Below, piece by piece: positions 24,292 to 33,641 of a stretch of DNA of 64,000 nt; within the stretch, counting starts at the first letter, position 1; every line of letters starts with the position of its first letter. The notes under the pieces are model-generated. The model was not told the DNA's origin. It saw only the letters and a list, made by a program, of their open reading frames with translations, and did no database searches. A program made the translations under genes and the position numbers. Location of the stretch: positions 2,480,001 through 2,544,000 of the forward strand of contig NZ_CP026304.1 of the NCBI RefSeq assembly GCF_003054555.1, read 5' to 3'. This stretch comes from Streptomyces lunaelactis (GTDB lineage: Bacteria; Actinomycetota; Actinomycetes; Streptomycetales; Streptomycetaceae).

Positions 24292-25305
24292 TCACCCGGC
24301 GTGGGGCGGCCACTCGTCGCCCCACGCCACATCACGCGCCTCCTTGTACAGCGCGCCGTGGCGCTTGGTGACCGTCTCGCGGCGCAGCTCCTCCGCGTCC
24401 GTGCACAGCTCGATCAGGACCAGGCCCTTGCGGATCTGGGGCTTGCGGGTGACGCGGGCGGGCACCGGCTCGGCCGGGAAGCGGACCGCCGCGACGTAGC
24501 TGAACTTCTCGTCCTCGTACGGCAGCGAGCCGCCCTTCACCTGGCGGTGCAGCGAGGAACGGCTGACCCGGGCCGCGAAGTGGCACCAGTCCGAGCCGCC
24601 CGTTTCATTGAGCGCGGTGATGGGGCAGCGGGCGCTGTGCGGGCAGGGGGCGGCGATCTTCAGGCCCGCTTCGACGAGTTGGTCGCGGGCCTCGATGATG
24701 CGGGCGTAGCCGTCGGGGGTGCCGGGTTCGACGATCACCACGGCCCGGGCGGCGCGGGCGGCCTCGGTGACGATGGCGGCCCGGTCCTTGGCGGTGAGCT
24801 CGTTGAGTACGTACGAGACCGTGACGAGATCAGTGCTCTCGATACGGAGCGCCGTGCTGATCCGCGAGCGCTGCCACTCGACGGCGCGCAGGGCCGGCAC
24901 CCCGGAGGCGACGGCCAGTTCACGGCCCAGCGCCAGGGCGGGCTCGGCCCAGTCGATGACGGTGGTGCGCGGACCGTCCTCGTCCCACGCCTCTGCGACC
25001 GCCCAGCTCGCCGCACCCGTACCGCCGCCGATGTCGGTGTGCGTGGCCGGGGACCACTCGGGGGCCGCGGCGCGCAGAGCGGCGAGCGCGGACCGTACGG
25101 CCTCGAAGGTCGCGGGCATCCGGTACGCGGCGTACGCGGCCACGTCGGAGCGGTCGCGGAGCACCGGGGCGTCGGTCGGGGTGGTCCCCCGGTAGTTGGC
25201 GATCAGCCGCTCGACGGCCTGCGCCGCCTGCGTGGGCGGCAGCCCGTCCAGGAGCCCGGCGAGGGCGCTGCGCAGGGCTTCCGCGGTGGGGAGGGTGGCG
25301 TTCAC
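24292..25305 (-). CDS. Rsm22-like methyltransferase (mitochondrial mS35-type family)
   Basis: A 337-residue SAM-dependent methyltransferase-fold protein of the Rsm22 family, associated with small ribosomal subunit assembly. Motif I is HTDIGGGTGAASWAVAEAW; motif II-like VTVSYVLNELTAKDR; a cysteine cluster CPHSARCPI ... SDWCHF, which binds a metal cluster in the family, is present. GTG 25305 is preferred to the TTG one codon earlier. Only 12 bases separate this start from the end of a mobile repeat element, and TAGAAT at 25312-25317 (minus strand) could be a -10 box for a leaderless transcript. It converges with the hydrolase gene with a 3-base gap. Confidence 0.85.
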   Translation of the reverse strand: MNATLPTAEALRSALAGLLDGLPPTQAAQAVERLIANYRGTTPTDAPVLRDRSDVAAYAAYRMPATFEAVRSALAALRAAAPEWSPATHTDIGGGTGAASWAVAEAWDEDGPRTTVIDWAEPALALGRELAVASGVPALRAVEWQRSRISTALRIESTDLVTVSYVLNELTAKDRAAIVTEAARAARAVVIVEPGTPDGYARIIEARDQLVEAGLKIAAPCPHSARCPITALNETGGSDWCHFAARVSRSSLHRQVKGGSLPYEDEKFSYVAAVRFPAEPVPARVTRKPQIRKGLVLIELCTDAEELRRETVTKRHGALYKEARDVAWGDEWPPHAG

Positions 25306-25317
25306 CAACAGATTCTA

Positions 25318-25509
25318 AGCGGTGTCGGGGAAGTCCGGGTGGGTGAAGGTGGGGGTACCTCCCGTGCCCGTAGGGCTACGGGGGAGGGTCGAGGGCCGAG
25401 TCTGGCAAGGCGGAGGAAGGAGTCCACGCGGAGCGTCGGCGACTGACGACAACGCAGCCAGGCGACAGCCATCGGCCCGCGACGCCGCCCGGACTTCCCC
25501 GGGGCCGCT
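25318..25509 (-). mobile_element. MITE-like element, family 1, copy A (192 bp)
   Basis: Terminal inverted repeats AGCGGTGTCGGGGAAGTCC and AGCGGCCCCGGGGAAGTCC (reverse of the other end), preceded by TA. Inside is a hairpin GTGGGGGTACCTCCC. Copy C at 63649-63840 is the same length and sequence inverted; copy B at 52812-52970 lacks ~33 bp in the middle. No coding capacity. Strand given as the orientation whose CCCGACACCGCT end faces the adjacent gene. Confidence 0.85.
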
Positions 25510-25716
25510 CAGGCATGCCGCCGGCGCAGGCGGGCTCCGCGCGGTGGCACGGAACCGGGACGGAACGGCGACGGAATCGAACTGCTGGGGGTGCGGGGGC
25601 AGTTGCTACGCTGACGGCCTTCGCCGCACACGCTGCGTACCGCACGCCCACGCTGCCTACCGCACGCACACACCACGCTCTGCGCACACGCCACGCACGT
25701 CACTCACGGGGGAACC

Positions 25717-27039
25717 ATGAGACAGAGGGTGGTGCGCGTGACACTGGTGGCCTGCGTGGCCGCCCTGGCGCTGCTTCTCCTGCTGAGCATGTGCGGCGGT
25801 GGCGAGGGCGGCGGCAAGGCGGCCGACGACAGGCCCGAGAAGCCGGTACGGGACAGCGCGGCTCCGCCGGCCCGGCTCAGCGTCCCCTCCGCGTACGACA
25901 CCGGGCAGGGCTGGGAGATCTCCAACGTCTCCCCCGAGTACGCCATCGCGCGGGAGAGCGGCCGTATCGCCCACCTGGAACGGGTCGAGGAGTCGCGGTT
26001 CCGGCTGCGCACCCTGGACGCCGCGACCGGCAGGCCCGGGTGGACCGGCGCGCCCTGGCACCCGCCGGCCGGCGCCGGCCGGTTCCCGCGGCTGCTCGCG
26101 GTCGCCAAGGAGGGCCGGGAGTACTTCGTGACCTGGTCGTTCGGTACGGCGGGCGAGGACGCGCTGAACACGGCGGGCACGTTCGTCGCCCTCGATGTGT
26201 ACGACGCGGTGGACGGCACCCGGCAGCGGTTCGAGATCGCCTGGCCCACCGCCCCGACCGTGTCGGGCACCGGCCCCGGCATCCTCGTCTCCGACGGCGG
26301 CACCAGGAGCGCGGTCGTCGACCCGGTCTCCGGTGAGGTGACCGAGATCCCGCCGGCCTCGCTCGGGCACCCCAAGGACTGCAGGGGCTGCCGCCGGCTG
26401 ACCGAGGTGCGCGGGGTGACCGCGAAGGGGCTGCTGCTGAGCGGGGACACCGGCTTCTGGGTGCGCGGCGGCTGGTACAGCGCGAACGTCGCCCCCTCCC
26501 GTACCGACCCCGCCTCCGGCGTGCCGACCTCGGTGGCCCCCGGGTTCGTACTCGCCAAGTGGCAGCCCGCGAAAGGGAGCAAGGACGCCGGCACGTACGA
26601 CATCTGGGCGGTGCACGAGGTGACCACCGGGAAGCCGCTGGTCCAGGCGCGGTGCCACAAGCCGGCGATCGAGCCGGGCGAGTATCCGCAGGCGATGCTC
26701 TCGCCCGAGGGCGCCTATCTGGTCGCCGGGAATCTCGCGTTCGACCTGGAGCAGCGCAAAGCGCACTGCTTCGAGGAGTCGGACGGCTCCAAGCCGCTGA
26801 CCCTGACCACGGTGACCGACGCGGGTACGGCGTACGGCGCGACGAGCGCGCGCAGCCCGGCGGACGCCCTGGCCGGCGGCGGCGACCCGATCGAGCTGGA
26901 CCTGGCGACCGCGGTGCCCCAGGCGCTCTCCCCCAATGTCCGGCTGCCGGGCGCGGAGGCCGCGGGCGTCGGGATCTTCAGCTGGACGGATGCGAAGGAC
27001 CGGCTGCATCTGATCGGGTACCCGCGCCGCGAGGAGTGA
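25717..27039 (+). CDS. Secreted/lipid-anchored beta-propeller-like protein
   Basis: A 440-residue exported protein. Signal sequence MRQRVVRVTLVACVAALALL ends LLSMC (C26 could be lipidated, though Met at -1 is unusual). Repeated blade-like blocks follow, each with a hydrophobic strand and a D/G turn (FRLRTLDAATGRPGW, FVALDVYDAVDGTRQRF, GILVSDGGTRSAVVDPVSGE), suggesting a six- or seven-bladed PQQ-like propeller. Two cysteine pairs (CRGC; C..., C) may form disulfides. GGGGGAACC precedes ATG 25717. Role unknown; no operon partner. Confidence 0.72.
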   Translation: MRQRVVRVTLVACVAALALLLLLSMCGGGEGGGKAADDRPEKPVRDSAAPPARLSVPSAYDTGQGWEISNVSPEYAIARESGRIAHLERVEESRFRLRTLDAATGRPGWTGAPWHPPAGAGRFPRLLAVAKEGREYFVTWSFGTAGEDALNTAGTFVALDVYDAVDGTRQRFEIAWPTAPTVSGTGPGILVSDGGTRSAVVDPVSGEVTEIPPASLGHPKDCRGCRRLTEVRGVTAKGLLLSGDTGFWVRGGWYSANVAPSRTDPASGVPTSVAPGFVLAKWQPAKGSKDAGTYDIWAVHEVTTGKPLVQARCHKPAIEPGEYPQAMLSPEGAYLVAGNLAFDLEQRKAHCFEESDGSKPLTLTTVTDAGTAYGATSARSPADALAGGGDPIELDLATAVPQALSPNVRLPGAEAAGVGIFSWTDAKDRLHLIGYPRREE

Positions 27040-27072
27040 CCCAGGGCCGCGAACCGTAGCTGGGCAGCTGGA

Positions 27073-28446
27073 TCAGATGGCCTCGGCGCGGCGCTGCCAG
27101 GGGCGGCACAGGCCGAGGAAGAAGCCCACCGAGGCCAGCGCGCACACCAGTTGGACCACGGCCATCGGGACGGCCGTCGCCTCGCCCGCGATCCCGACGA
27201 GCGGGGACGCGACGGCACCGATGAGGAACGAGGCCGTGCCGATCAGCGCCGACGCGGAGCCCGCGGCGTGCGGGGTGCGCATCAGCGCGAGGGCGTTGGT
27301 GTTGGGCATCGCCAGACCCATCGCCGACATCAGTACGAACAGACCGGCCGCGATCGGGAGCAGCCCCACCTTCCCGAAGACACCTGCTGTCATCAGCAGC
27401 AGAGCGGTCGCGGCCAGCGTGATCACGGCAAGGCCGAAGCCGAGCGCCTTGTCCAGGCTGACCCGGCCCACCAGCAGCTTGCCGTTGATCTGGCCGACCG
27501 CGATCAGGCCGATGGAGTTGACGCCGAAGAGCAGGCTGAAGGTCTGCGGCGATGCGCCGTAGATCTCCTGCACGACGAAGGGCGAGGCGGAGATGTAGGC
27601 GAAGAGCGCGGCGAAGGCGAGGCCGCCGGTGAGCATGTAGCCGGTGAAGGCCCGGTCGGCGAGCAGTCCGCGCATGGTGCGCAGGGCCTGGACGACGCCG
27701 CCGCTGTGCCGCTTCTCCTCGGGCAGGGTCTCGTGCAGCCACTTCACGACGACGAGGGTGAGCAGAATCCCGATGGCGGTGAGAACGACGAAGATGCCGC
27801 GCCAGTCGGTGATCCGCAGCACCTGGCCGCCGATCAGCGGCGCGATGATCGGCGCGACGCCGGAGATCAGCATCAGGGTGGAGAAGAACCGGGCCATCTC
27901 CACACCGTCGTACAGGTCACGGACCACGGCGCGCGCGATGACGATTCCGGCCGCGCCCGCCAGTCCCTGCAGCAGCCGGAAGCCGATCAGCAACTCGACG
28001 GTGGGGGCGAACGCGCAGATCGCGGTGGCGGCGACGTACACGATCATGCCGATGAGCAGCGGGCGGCGGCGGCCCCACTTGTCACTCATCGGACCGACGA
28101 CGAGCTGGCCCAGCGCCATGCCCAGCAGGCAGGCGGTCAGCGTGAGCTGGACGGTGGCGGCGGGTGAGCCGAGCGAGCTGGTGACCGCGGGAAGAGCCGG
28201 GAGGTACATGTCCATGGAGAGCGGCGGCAGTGCGGTGAGGCCGCCGAGGACGAGGGTGACCAGGAAGCCGGCGCGGCGTGCTGCCGCCAGGGGTGCGGGT
28301 ACCTGTTCGGCGGCCACCCGGTCGGCGGGGCCCCGCCCGCTGGGAGCGGATGCCTCCACGCTGAGGGCGGGTGCCGCGGCGGATGCCGGGTCGGCGGCCG
28401 GTATGTGTCCTGCTGTGTTTCTCTGGCCGCTGTCCGGCTTCCGCAT
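27073..28446 (-). CDS. Bcr/CflA-family multidrug MFS exporter
   Basis: A 457-residue integral membrane drug/proton antiporter. After a 55-residue cytoplasmic N-terminus (Ala/Pro-rich), twelve transmembrane helices are visible. The Bcr/CflA signature LPPLSMDMYLPALPAVTSSL (D in helix 1) and the MFS loop motif GPMSDKWGRRRPLL are intact; RLLQGLAGAAGIVIARAVVRD is motif C-like. Family members export bicyclomycin, sulfonamides or chloramphenicol. ATG 28446 begins MRKPDSGQ; a start nearer helix 1 cannot be excluded. Stands alone between the beta-propeller gene and phoD. Confidence 0.92.
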   Translation of the reverse strand: MRKPDSGQRNTAGHIPAADPASAAAPALSVEASAPSGRGPADRVAAEQVPAPLAAARRAGFLVTLVLGGLTALPPLSMDMYLPALPAVTSSLGSPAATVQLTLTACLLGMALGQLVVGPMSDKWGRRRPLLIGMIVYVAATAICAFAPTVELLIGFRLLQGLAGAAGIVIARAVVRDLYDGVEMARFFSTLMLISGVAPIIAPLIGGQVLRITDWRGIFVVLTAIGILLTLVVVKWLHETLPEEKRHSGGVVQALRTMRGLLADRAFTGYMLTGGLAFAALFAYISASPFVVQEIYGASPQTFSLLFGVNSIGLIAVGQINGKLLVGRVSLDKALGFGLAVITLAATALLLMTAGVFGKVGLLPIAAGLFVLMSAMGLAMPNTNALALMRTPHAAGSASALIGTASFLIGAVASPLVGIAGEATAVPMAVVQLVCALASVGFFLGLCRPWQRRAEAI

Positions 28447-28585
28447 CAGGTCTCCATGTCCTTGAATCCCTCCCCATGCTCTCAGCTCAGCCGGAGTGGT
28501 CGAGTCCTTTTCGCGGCGGCCGGGGGCGAGAAGCGGACGCTCGACGCGGTACGGGACCGCATCGGCGTCCGCTGCCCGGGGGAGG

Positions 28586-30220
28586 CTACGCGGGCTTGAG
28601 GCCCGGGCTGCCCGCTTCCGTGACGAAGGACGCGGCCGTGGTGATGGGCGCGCCCGGTGTGGTGACGGCGCTGACCGTCCTGAAGTCGGCGCGCGCCTGC
28701 TGCTCGCCGAGCGTGATGTTCACATAGCCGCGGCGGCCGTTGTAGAACTTCATGTGCGGGTTGGCCTTGGTGAGGTTGTCCCAGTTGCCGGGCTTGTCGG
28801 CGCCGTCCTTGCCGCTGCTGATCGAGGTGGCGACGAGTTCGGTGCCGACGGTGGGGGACGCCGGGTCGTTGAAGTCCCGCTTCAGGTCGAAGGCGTAACC
28901 GACGTGCACATCGCCGGTGAGGACCATGAGGTTCTCGATGCCCGCCGCTTCCGCGCCGGCGAGCACCCGGTCGCGGGATGCGGAGTAGCCGTCCCAGGCG
29001 TCCATGCTCACCTTGTACGCGGCCGTGGGGACATCGCGCCGCTGCGCGAAGGTGACCTGCTGCGGGACGACGTTCCACCGCGCGCGGGAGCTCTTCCACC
29101 CGCTCAGCAGCCAGCGCTCCTGCGTGGCGCCGGTCAGGGTGCGTGCCGGGTCCTGGGACTCCGGGCCCGGCACCTTCCAGCCGTCGCCGTACGCCTGGTC
29201 CGAGCGGTACTGGCGGGTGTCGAGGATGTCGAACTGCGCGAGCCGCCCGAAGTGCAGCCGGCGGTAGAGGTGCATATCGGCTCCCGCGGGCCGCTGGGGC
29301 CTGCGCAGCGGCTGGTTCTCCCAGTACGCGCGGTAGGCGGCGGCCCTGCGCAGCAGGAACTCCTCCGGCGGGACGCCGTTCTCGGGGATGTCGCCCGCGT
29401 AGTTGTTCTCGGTCTCGTGGTCGTCCCACGTGAGGATGAAGGCGTGCGCGGCGTGCGCGGCCCTGAGGTCGGGGTCCGACTTGTAGAGGCCGTAGCGCAG
29501 CCGGTAGTCCTCGAGCGTGACCGTCTCGCGGTTGAAGTGGGCGGGCAGGACGCGGTCGGGGTAGTTGCGCGCGCCGCCGACGGCGTTGACGGCGTACTCG
29601 TAGAGGTAGTCGCCGAGATGGAACACGGCGTCGAGGTCTTCCTCGGCGAGGTGCTTGTACGCGGTGAAGTAGCCGTCGTGGTACGCCTGGCAGGACACGG
29701 CGCCGAGGCGCAGCTCGCTGATGCGGGCGTTGCGGGCGGGCGCGGTGCGGGTCCGTCCGGCCGGGCTGATCCAGCTGCCGGCGCGGAAGCGGTAGAAGTA
29801 GGGCCGGTCGTTGTCGAGGCCGGTGACGTCGACGTGGACGCTGTGGTGGAACTCGGGGTGGGCGGTGACGGATCCGCGCCTGGCGACACGGGTGAACCGC
29901 GCGTCGTGGGCGAGCTCCCAGCGCAGCTGGACCCTGGCTCGGGGCAGCCCGCTGTCGGGCTCGTACGGGCGGGTCGCGAGTCGGGTCCACAGCGTGACGG
30001 ATCCGGGCTGCGGGTCTCCGGACGCGACGCCGAGCGTGAAGGGGTCCTCGGTGATCTTCTTGGCGTCGAGCTCGGCGGCGTGGGCGGTGCCGGGCAGATT
30101 GACGGCGAAGGCGAGCGCGGCCGCGGCACCGGTGACGGTGAGGAATCTGCGGCGACCGAGGTGCTGGGCGGCGGCTCTCAACTCGGGCGCGTGCGCGTGG
30201 CGGTTCGGCGAGTGTGTCAT
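28586..30220 (-). CDS. phoD: Alkaline phosphatase/phosphodiesterase PhoD, Tat-exported
   Basis: A 544-residue secreted metallophosphoesterase. A twin-arginine signal GRRRFLTVTGAAAALAFAV (RRR 23-25) ends at AHA (~48). The N-terminal beta-domain (FTLGVASGDPQPGSVTLWTR) is the PhoD signature; metal-binding blocks are HLGDYLYEY, TWDDHETENNYAG and LTGDVHVGYAF. The family cleaves phosphate mono- and diesters outside the cell using Fe3+/Ca2+ and is normally PhoP-regulated in Streptomyces; I did not find a clear PHO box. ATG 30220 follows GAGGGG. Confidence 0.94.
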   Translation of the reverse strand: MTHSPNRHAHAPELRAAAQHLGRRRFLTVTGAAAALAFAVNLPGTAHAAELDAKKITEDPFTLGVASGDPQPGSVTLWTRLATRPYEPDSGLPRARVQLRWELAHDARFTRVARRGSVTAHPEFHHSVHVDVTGLDNDRPYFYRFRAGSWISPAGRTRTAPARNARISELRLGAVSCQAYHDGYFTAYKHLAEEDLDAVFHLGDYLYEYAVNAVGGARNYPDRVLPAHFNRETVTLEDYRLRYGLYKSDPDLRAAHAAHAFILTWDDHETENNYAGDIPENGVPPEEFLLRRAAAYRAYWENQPLRRPQRPAGADMHLYRRLHFGRLAQFDILDTRQYRSDQAYGDGWKVPGPESQDPARTLTGATQERWLLSGWKSSRARWNVVPQQVTFAQRRDVPTAAYKVSMDAWDGYSASRDRVLAGAEAAGIENLMVLTGDVHVGYAFDLKRDFNDPASPTVGTELVATSISSGKDGADKPGNWDNLTKANPHMKFYNGRRGYVNITLGEQQARADFRTVSAVTTPGAPITTAASFVTEAGSPGLKPA

Positions 30221-30353
30221 GTGCCCCTCCCCTGACGGCTGTTGTCCTCTCGCATTGGAGTAGGGGCCGACGACTCTGCGTTGTCGAGTACACAACATCC
30301 GTATGTCGGTCGGATGAGTTCCCCGTACAGGTACGGGACTACGCTGCGCATCC

Positions 30354-31136
30354 ATGAACGCCGAGAGCGCTGCGAGCGCGGTTGTGAAGGTTGCCGTGGT
30401 GACGGGAGCGGGCTCGGGCATCGGCCGCAGCGTCGCGCTTGCGCTGGCTGAGGCGGGCTGGTCGGTGGGGCTGGCGGGGCGCCGGGCGGAGGCGCTGGAG
30501 GAGACGGCGTCGCTGGCGGGCGGTTCGGCGGGCGGGGAAGTCCTTTGTGTCCCGACGGATGTGGCTGATCCGGATGGAGTGGCGGCGCTCTTCGCGGCGG
30601 TGCTCGAGCGTTACGGCCGTATCGACCTGCTCTTCAACAACGCGGGCACGTCCGGACCTCGGGGCGTCCGCTTCGAGGACATTTCATACGAGGACTGGCG
30701 TTCTGTGGTGGATGTCAACCTGACCGGCGCGTTCCTGTGCGCGCAGGCGGCGTTCCGGGTGATGAAGGATCAGACGCCGCAGGGCGGCCGGATCATCAAC
30801 AACGGCTCGATCTCGGCGCATGTGCCGCGCCCGAACTCGGCTCCGTACACGTCGACGAAGCACGCGATGACGGGCCTGACGAAGTCGCTGTCGCTGGACG
30901 GGAGGGCGTACGGGATCGCGTGCGGCCAGATCGACATCGGGAACGCGGCGACGGAGATGACGAAGCGGATGCGGGCGGGGATTCTGCAGGCGAACGGGGA
31001 GGTGGTGGTGGAGCCGGTGATGGCGGCGGGCGATGTGGCGAGGACGGTGCGGCATATGGCGGAGCTGCCGCTGGAGGCGAATGTGCAGTTCGCGACGGTG
31101 ATGGCGACGGGGATGCCGTATATCGGCCGGGGCTGA
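30354..31136 (+). CDS. SDR-family oxidoreductase
   Basis: A 260-residue classical short-chain dehydrogenase. NAD(P)-binding TGAGSGIG at 18-25, NNAG near residue 95, and the catalytic Ser...Tyr-x-x-x-Lys ([17 protein letters not shown]) are intact. AGRRAEAL after strand 2 suggests NADP preference. The substrate is unknown. It is divergent from phoD by 133 bases and followed by an unrelated hydrolase after 173 bases. Confidence 0.93.
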   Translation: MNAESAASAVVKVAVVTGAGSGIGRSVALALAEAGWSVGLAGRRAEALEETASLAGGSAGGEVLCVPTDVADPDGVAALFAAVLERYGRIDLLFNNAGTSGPRGVRFEDISYEDWRSVVDVNLTGAFLCAQAAFRVMKDQTPQGGRIINNGSISAHVPRPNSAPYTSTKHAMTGLTKSLSLDGRAYGIACGQIDIGNAATEMTKRMRAGILQANGEVVVEPVMAAGDVARTVRHMAELPLEANVQFATVMATGMPYIGRG

Positions 31137-31309
31137 GCGACTTGGGGCGCAAGGCCCGGGGTGCGGGCTCTTGGGTGCCGGCTCTTGGGTGCGCGTCGCC
31201 CGCCCGTGCACGGGGCGCCCTGAGGTCGGGTGTACTCGATGACACCGGCTCGATGATTCTGCGGCGCGGCGGGAGTCTTCCTTCTGACCGGACACGAGAA
31301 GGTGGACCG

Positions 31310-32458
31310 ATGACCGACCTGCACGACACCCTGCAGAAGCATGTCAGCAACGGATCATTGCCGGGAGCGGTGGGCCTGGTGGCTCGCGGCGAGGGGGTCG
31401 AGGTGCAGGCCGTCGGCGCTGTCGACGCCGACGGCACCTCCCCGATGGCCAGGGAATCGATCTTCCGCATCGCTTCGATCACCAAACCCGTCATCGCCGC
31501 GGCGGTCATGATGCTGGTCGAGGACGGCCTGATCGCGCTGGACGACCCCGTCGGGCAGTGGCTGCCGGAGCTGGCGTCACCGAGCGTCGTGCGCACACCT
31601 GGCAGTCCCGTCGACGACGTGGTGCCAGTCGCCAGGCCGATCACCGTGTTCGACCTGCTCACCTCCCGCGCCGGGCACGGCTTCCCGTCCGACTTCTCCC
31701 TGCCGGCCGTCGCGCCGCTGTTCAGCGAGCTGAAGCAGGGGCCGCCGCAGCCGCAGATCGTCCCGCCCCCGGACGAGTGGATGGCGGCGCTCGCCCGCAT
31801 TCCGCTGCTGCACCAGCCGGGTGATGCCTGGCTGTACAACACCAGCTCCGACATCCAGGGCGTCCTGATCGCCAGGGTCTCGGGCCGGCCGCTGCCCGAG
31901 TTCCTGTCGGAGCGGATCTTCGAGCCGCTCGGCATGGTCGACACCGCATTCGAGGTACCGGTCGGCAAGCTCGACCGGTTCACCAGCTACTACCGGACCG
32001 ATCCGGCGGGCGGACTCGAACTTGTCGACGTCCCCGACGGGCAGTGGAGCACACCGCCCGCCTTCCCCTCCGGCGCCGGTGGTCTGGTCTCCACCGCCGA
32101 CGACTGGCTCGCCTTCGGCCGGATGCTGCTCGCCGAAGGGACCGCGGGCGAGCGCCGGTTGCTCACACCCGACTCGGTGCGGCAGATGACCACCGACCAC
32201 CTGACCCCGTCCCAGCGCACGGACAGTGGGCTGTTCCTCGAGGGCATGGGCTGGGGATTCGGCGCCTCGGTCGACGTCGAGGCGCTCGAACCCTGGAACG
32301 TGCCGGGACGCTACGGCTGGGTCGGCGGCACCGGCACGGCAGCACACATCACGGCGTCCACCGGCACCGTCACCATCCTGCTCAGCCAGCTGGAAATGGC
32401 CGGACCGAGCTTCCCCGCACTGATGCGGGACTTCTGGCGGTACGCGGCCGACGCCTGA
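31310..32458 (+). CDS. Beta-lactamase-fold serine hydrolase (class C-like esterase family)
   Basis: A 382-residue serine hydrolase. SxxK nucleophile S56-K59 (IASITKPV), YxN motif Y176-N177-T178 (WLYNTSSD) and a C-terminal GGTGT box replacing the KTG triad are present. No signal peptide is seen, so it likely acts in the cytoplasm on an ester or peptide rather than as a beta-lactamase. ATG 31310 has GAAGGTGG upstream. Regions such as GAGGLVSTADDWLAFGRMLL are typical of the family. Confidence 0.9.
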   Translation: MTDLHDTLQKHVSNGSLPGAVGLVARGEGVEVQAVGAVDADGTSPMARESIFRIASITKPVIAAAVMMLVEDGLIALDDPVGQWLPELASPSVVRTPGSPVDDVVPVARPITVFDLLTSRAGHGFPSDFSLPAVAPLFSELKQGPPQPQIVPPPDEWMAALARIPLLHQPGDAWLYNTSSDIQGVLIARVSGRPLPEFLSERIFEPLGMVDTAFEVPVGKLDRFTSYYRTDPAGGLELVDVPDGQWSTPPAFPSGAGGLVSTADDWLAFGRMLLAEGTAGERRLLTPDSVRQMTTDHLTPSQRTDSGLFLEGMGWGFGASVDVEALEPWNVPGRYGWVGGTGTAAHITASTGTVTILLSQLEMAGPSFPALMRDFWRYAADA

Positions 32459-32503
32459 GACCAGGCGGCGCGGCCCCGCGTCCCGCGCCACCGACGGCAC
32501 CCG

Positions 32504-32656
32504 TCAATCCGCTTGGCGTGAGAGGACCGTCCCAGCGTCCTGTTCCGGATTGCGTCCATGGGGAAGGACGTTACGAGTTGGAGCGCACACCAAGGCAAGG
32601 GCTGCGACGCCCGCGGTAACGAGGAACGCGGCGCGCAGACCGTGGCCGGACAGGCC
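32504..32656 (-). pseudogene. C-terminal remnant of an MFS transporter
   Basis: Immediately after the stop codon of the NTF2-like gene the same minus-strand frame continues GLSGHGLRAAFLVTAGVAAL followed by ALVCAPTRN and a 25-residue polar tail before a stop. This is the last transmembrane helix and cytoplasmic end of a 14-helix drug exporter of the DHA2 type; the rest is absent. Confidence 0.6.
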
Positions 32657-32980
32657 TCAGGCCTGCCCGGTCTCGAAGCGGGCGACCTTCCCGCCCTCGA
32701 CCTTGAACGTCCACGCGGTCCGCATCTCGCCCCAGGTGTCGTTGCGATAGCGGGCGACGAGGGAGAGCCCGTCGGCGGACTGCGACTCGATCTCCATGCG
32801 CCCGCGCGAGGAGAAGATCTCGCGGTCGGTCCACTCGTGAAGGTCGCGGTCGCTTCCGTCGTCGGACATGGTCGCGTCGGGCCCGAGGGCCGCCTGGAAG
32901 CTCTCGCGGTCATTGGCGTTGAGTGCGCCGACGAAGGCGCGTACGGCGGGTTCGGTGAGCCGGTCCACGGAAATGGTCAC
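32657..32980 (-). CDS. NTF2-like (SnoaL-type) small protein
   Basis: A 107-residue alpha+beta cone protein. LTEPAVRAFVGALNANDRES and FQAALGPDATMSDDGSD form the helix and first strand of the fold; WGEMRTAWTFKVEGGKVARF forms the closing sheet. GTG 32980 has AAGGAGA with six-base spacing. Members act as small enzymes or binding proteins; nothing specifies which. Directly downstream lies the in-frame remnant of an MFS gene. Confidence 0.8.
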   Translation of the reverse strand: MTISVDRLTEPAVRAFVGALNANDRESFQAALGPDATMSDDGSDRDLHEWTDREIFSSRGRMEIESQSADGLSLVARYRNDTWGEMRTAWTFKVEGGKVARFETGQA

Positions 32981-33155
32981 GATGTCTCCTTCGTTGCGGG
33001 GACGGGGCAGAGCCACCTCCATCCCTACACCGCCGCACCCCGCCTCACCCCTTGGCGACGGCCACCCGCGCGACCGGGCGGCTCGCCGGGCTCGCTCTGC
33101 CCAGCGTTCCGGAATCGCCCCTCGCCGGGCACCCACCGCATGGCAGGCTGCCCGC

Positions 33156-33491
33156 ATGAAGCACACCCTGGACCCCGCCTGGGACACCGTCGACCGCCTG
33201 CACGCCTGGCTCGAGGCGGAGAGCGACCGCGCACGCGAACAGGAGACGCTGCTACGGATGTTGAAGCTCTCGGAGGAGGTCGGCGAGGTCGCCCGGGCCA
33301 TCATCGGGGCGACGGGCCAGAACCCGCGCAAGGGGACGACGCACAGTTGGCAGGACGTGGAGTCGGAGCTGTGCGACGTGATCATCACGGCGATGGTGGC
33401 GCTGCGTACGCTCACGCCGGACGCGTCGGAGGTCTTCGCGGCACATCTGCGCGGTATCGCCGAGCGTTCGTTGAGCGACGGAGCCGTCTAG
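33156..33491 (+). CDS. MazG-like nucleotide pyrophosphohydrolase
   Basis: A 111-residue all-alpha NTP-PPase. The metal-binding ExxE...ExxD arrangement is present: LKLSEEVGEVARAIIG and ESELCDVIITAMVAL. Such proteins hydrolyse non-canonical or excess NTPs in the cytoplasm. ATG 33156; the ORF extends upstream but the conserved fold starts here. It is divergent from the NTF2-like gene by 175 bases. Confidence 0.88.
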   Translation: MKHTLDPAWDTVDRLHAWLEAESDRAREQETLLRMLKLSEEVGEVARAIIGATGQNPRKGTTHSWQDVESELCDVIITAMVALRTLTPDASEVFAAHLRGIAERSLSDGAV

Positions 33492-33641
33492 CCCGACGGC
33501 GCGCAGTCGCGGATACGCGTCGACGTTCCGTCCGGTCGACTACAGTTTGCCCCTGAAGTACGCATTTGGGGGCACAGTGGCTTCACGGCGGAAGGGTGCG
33601 CGTATGAATCCCGCCCTCGTCGTGTCCGACCCCGTGTCGGC

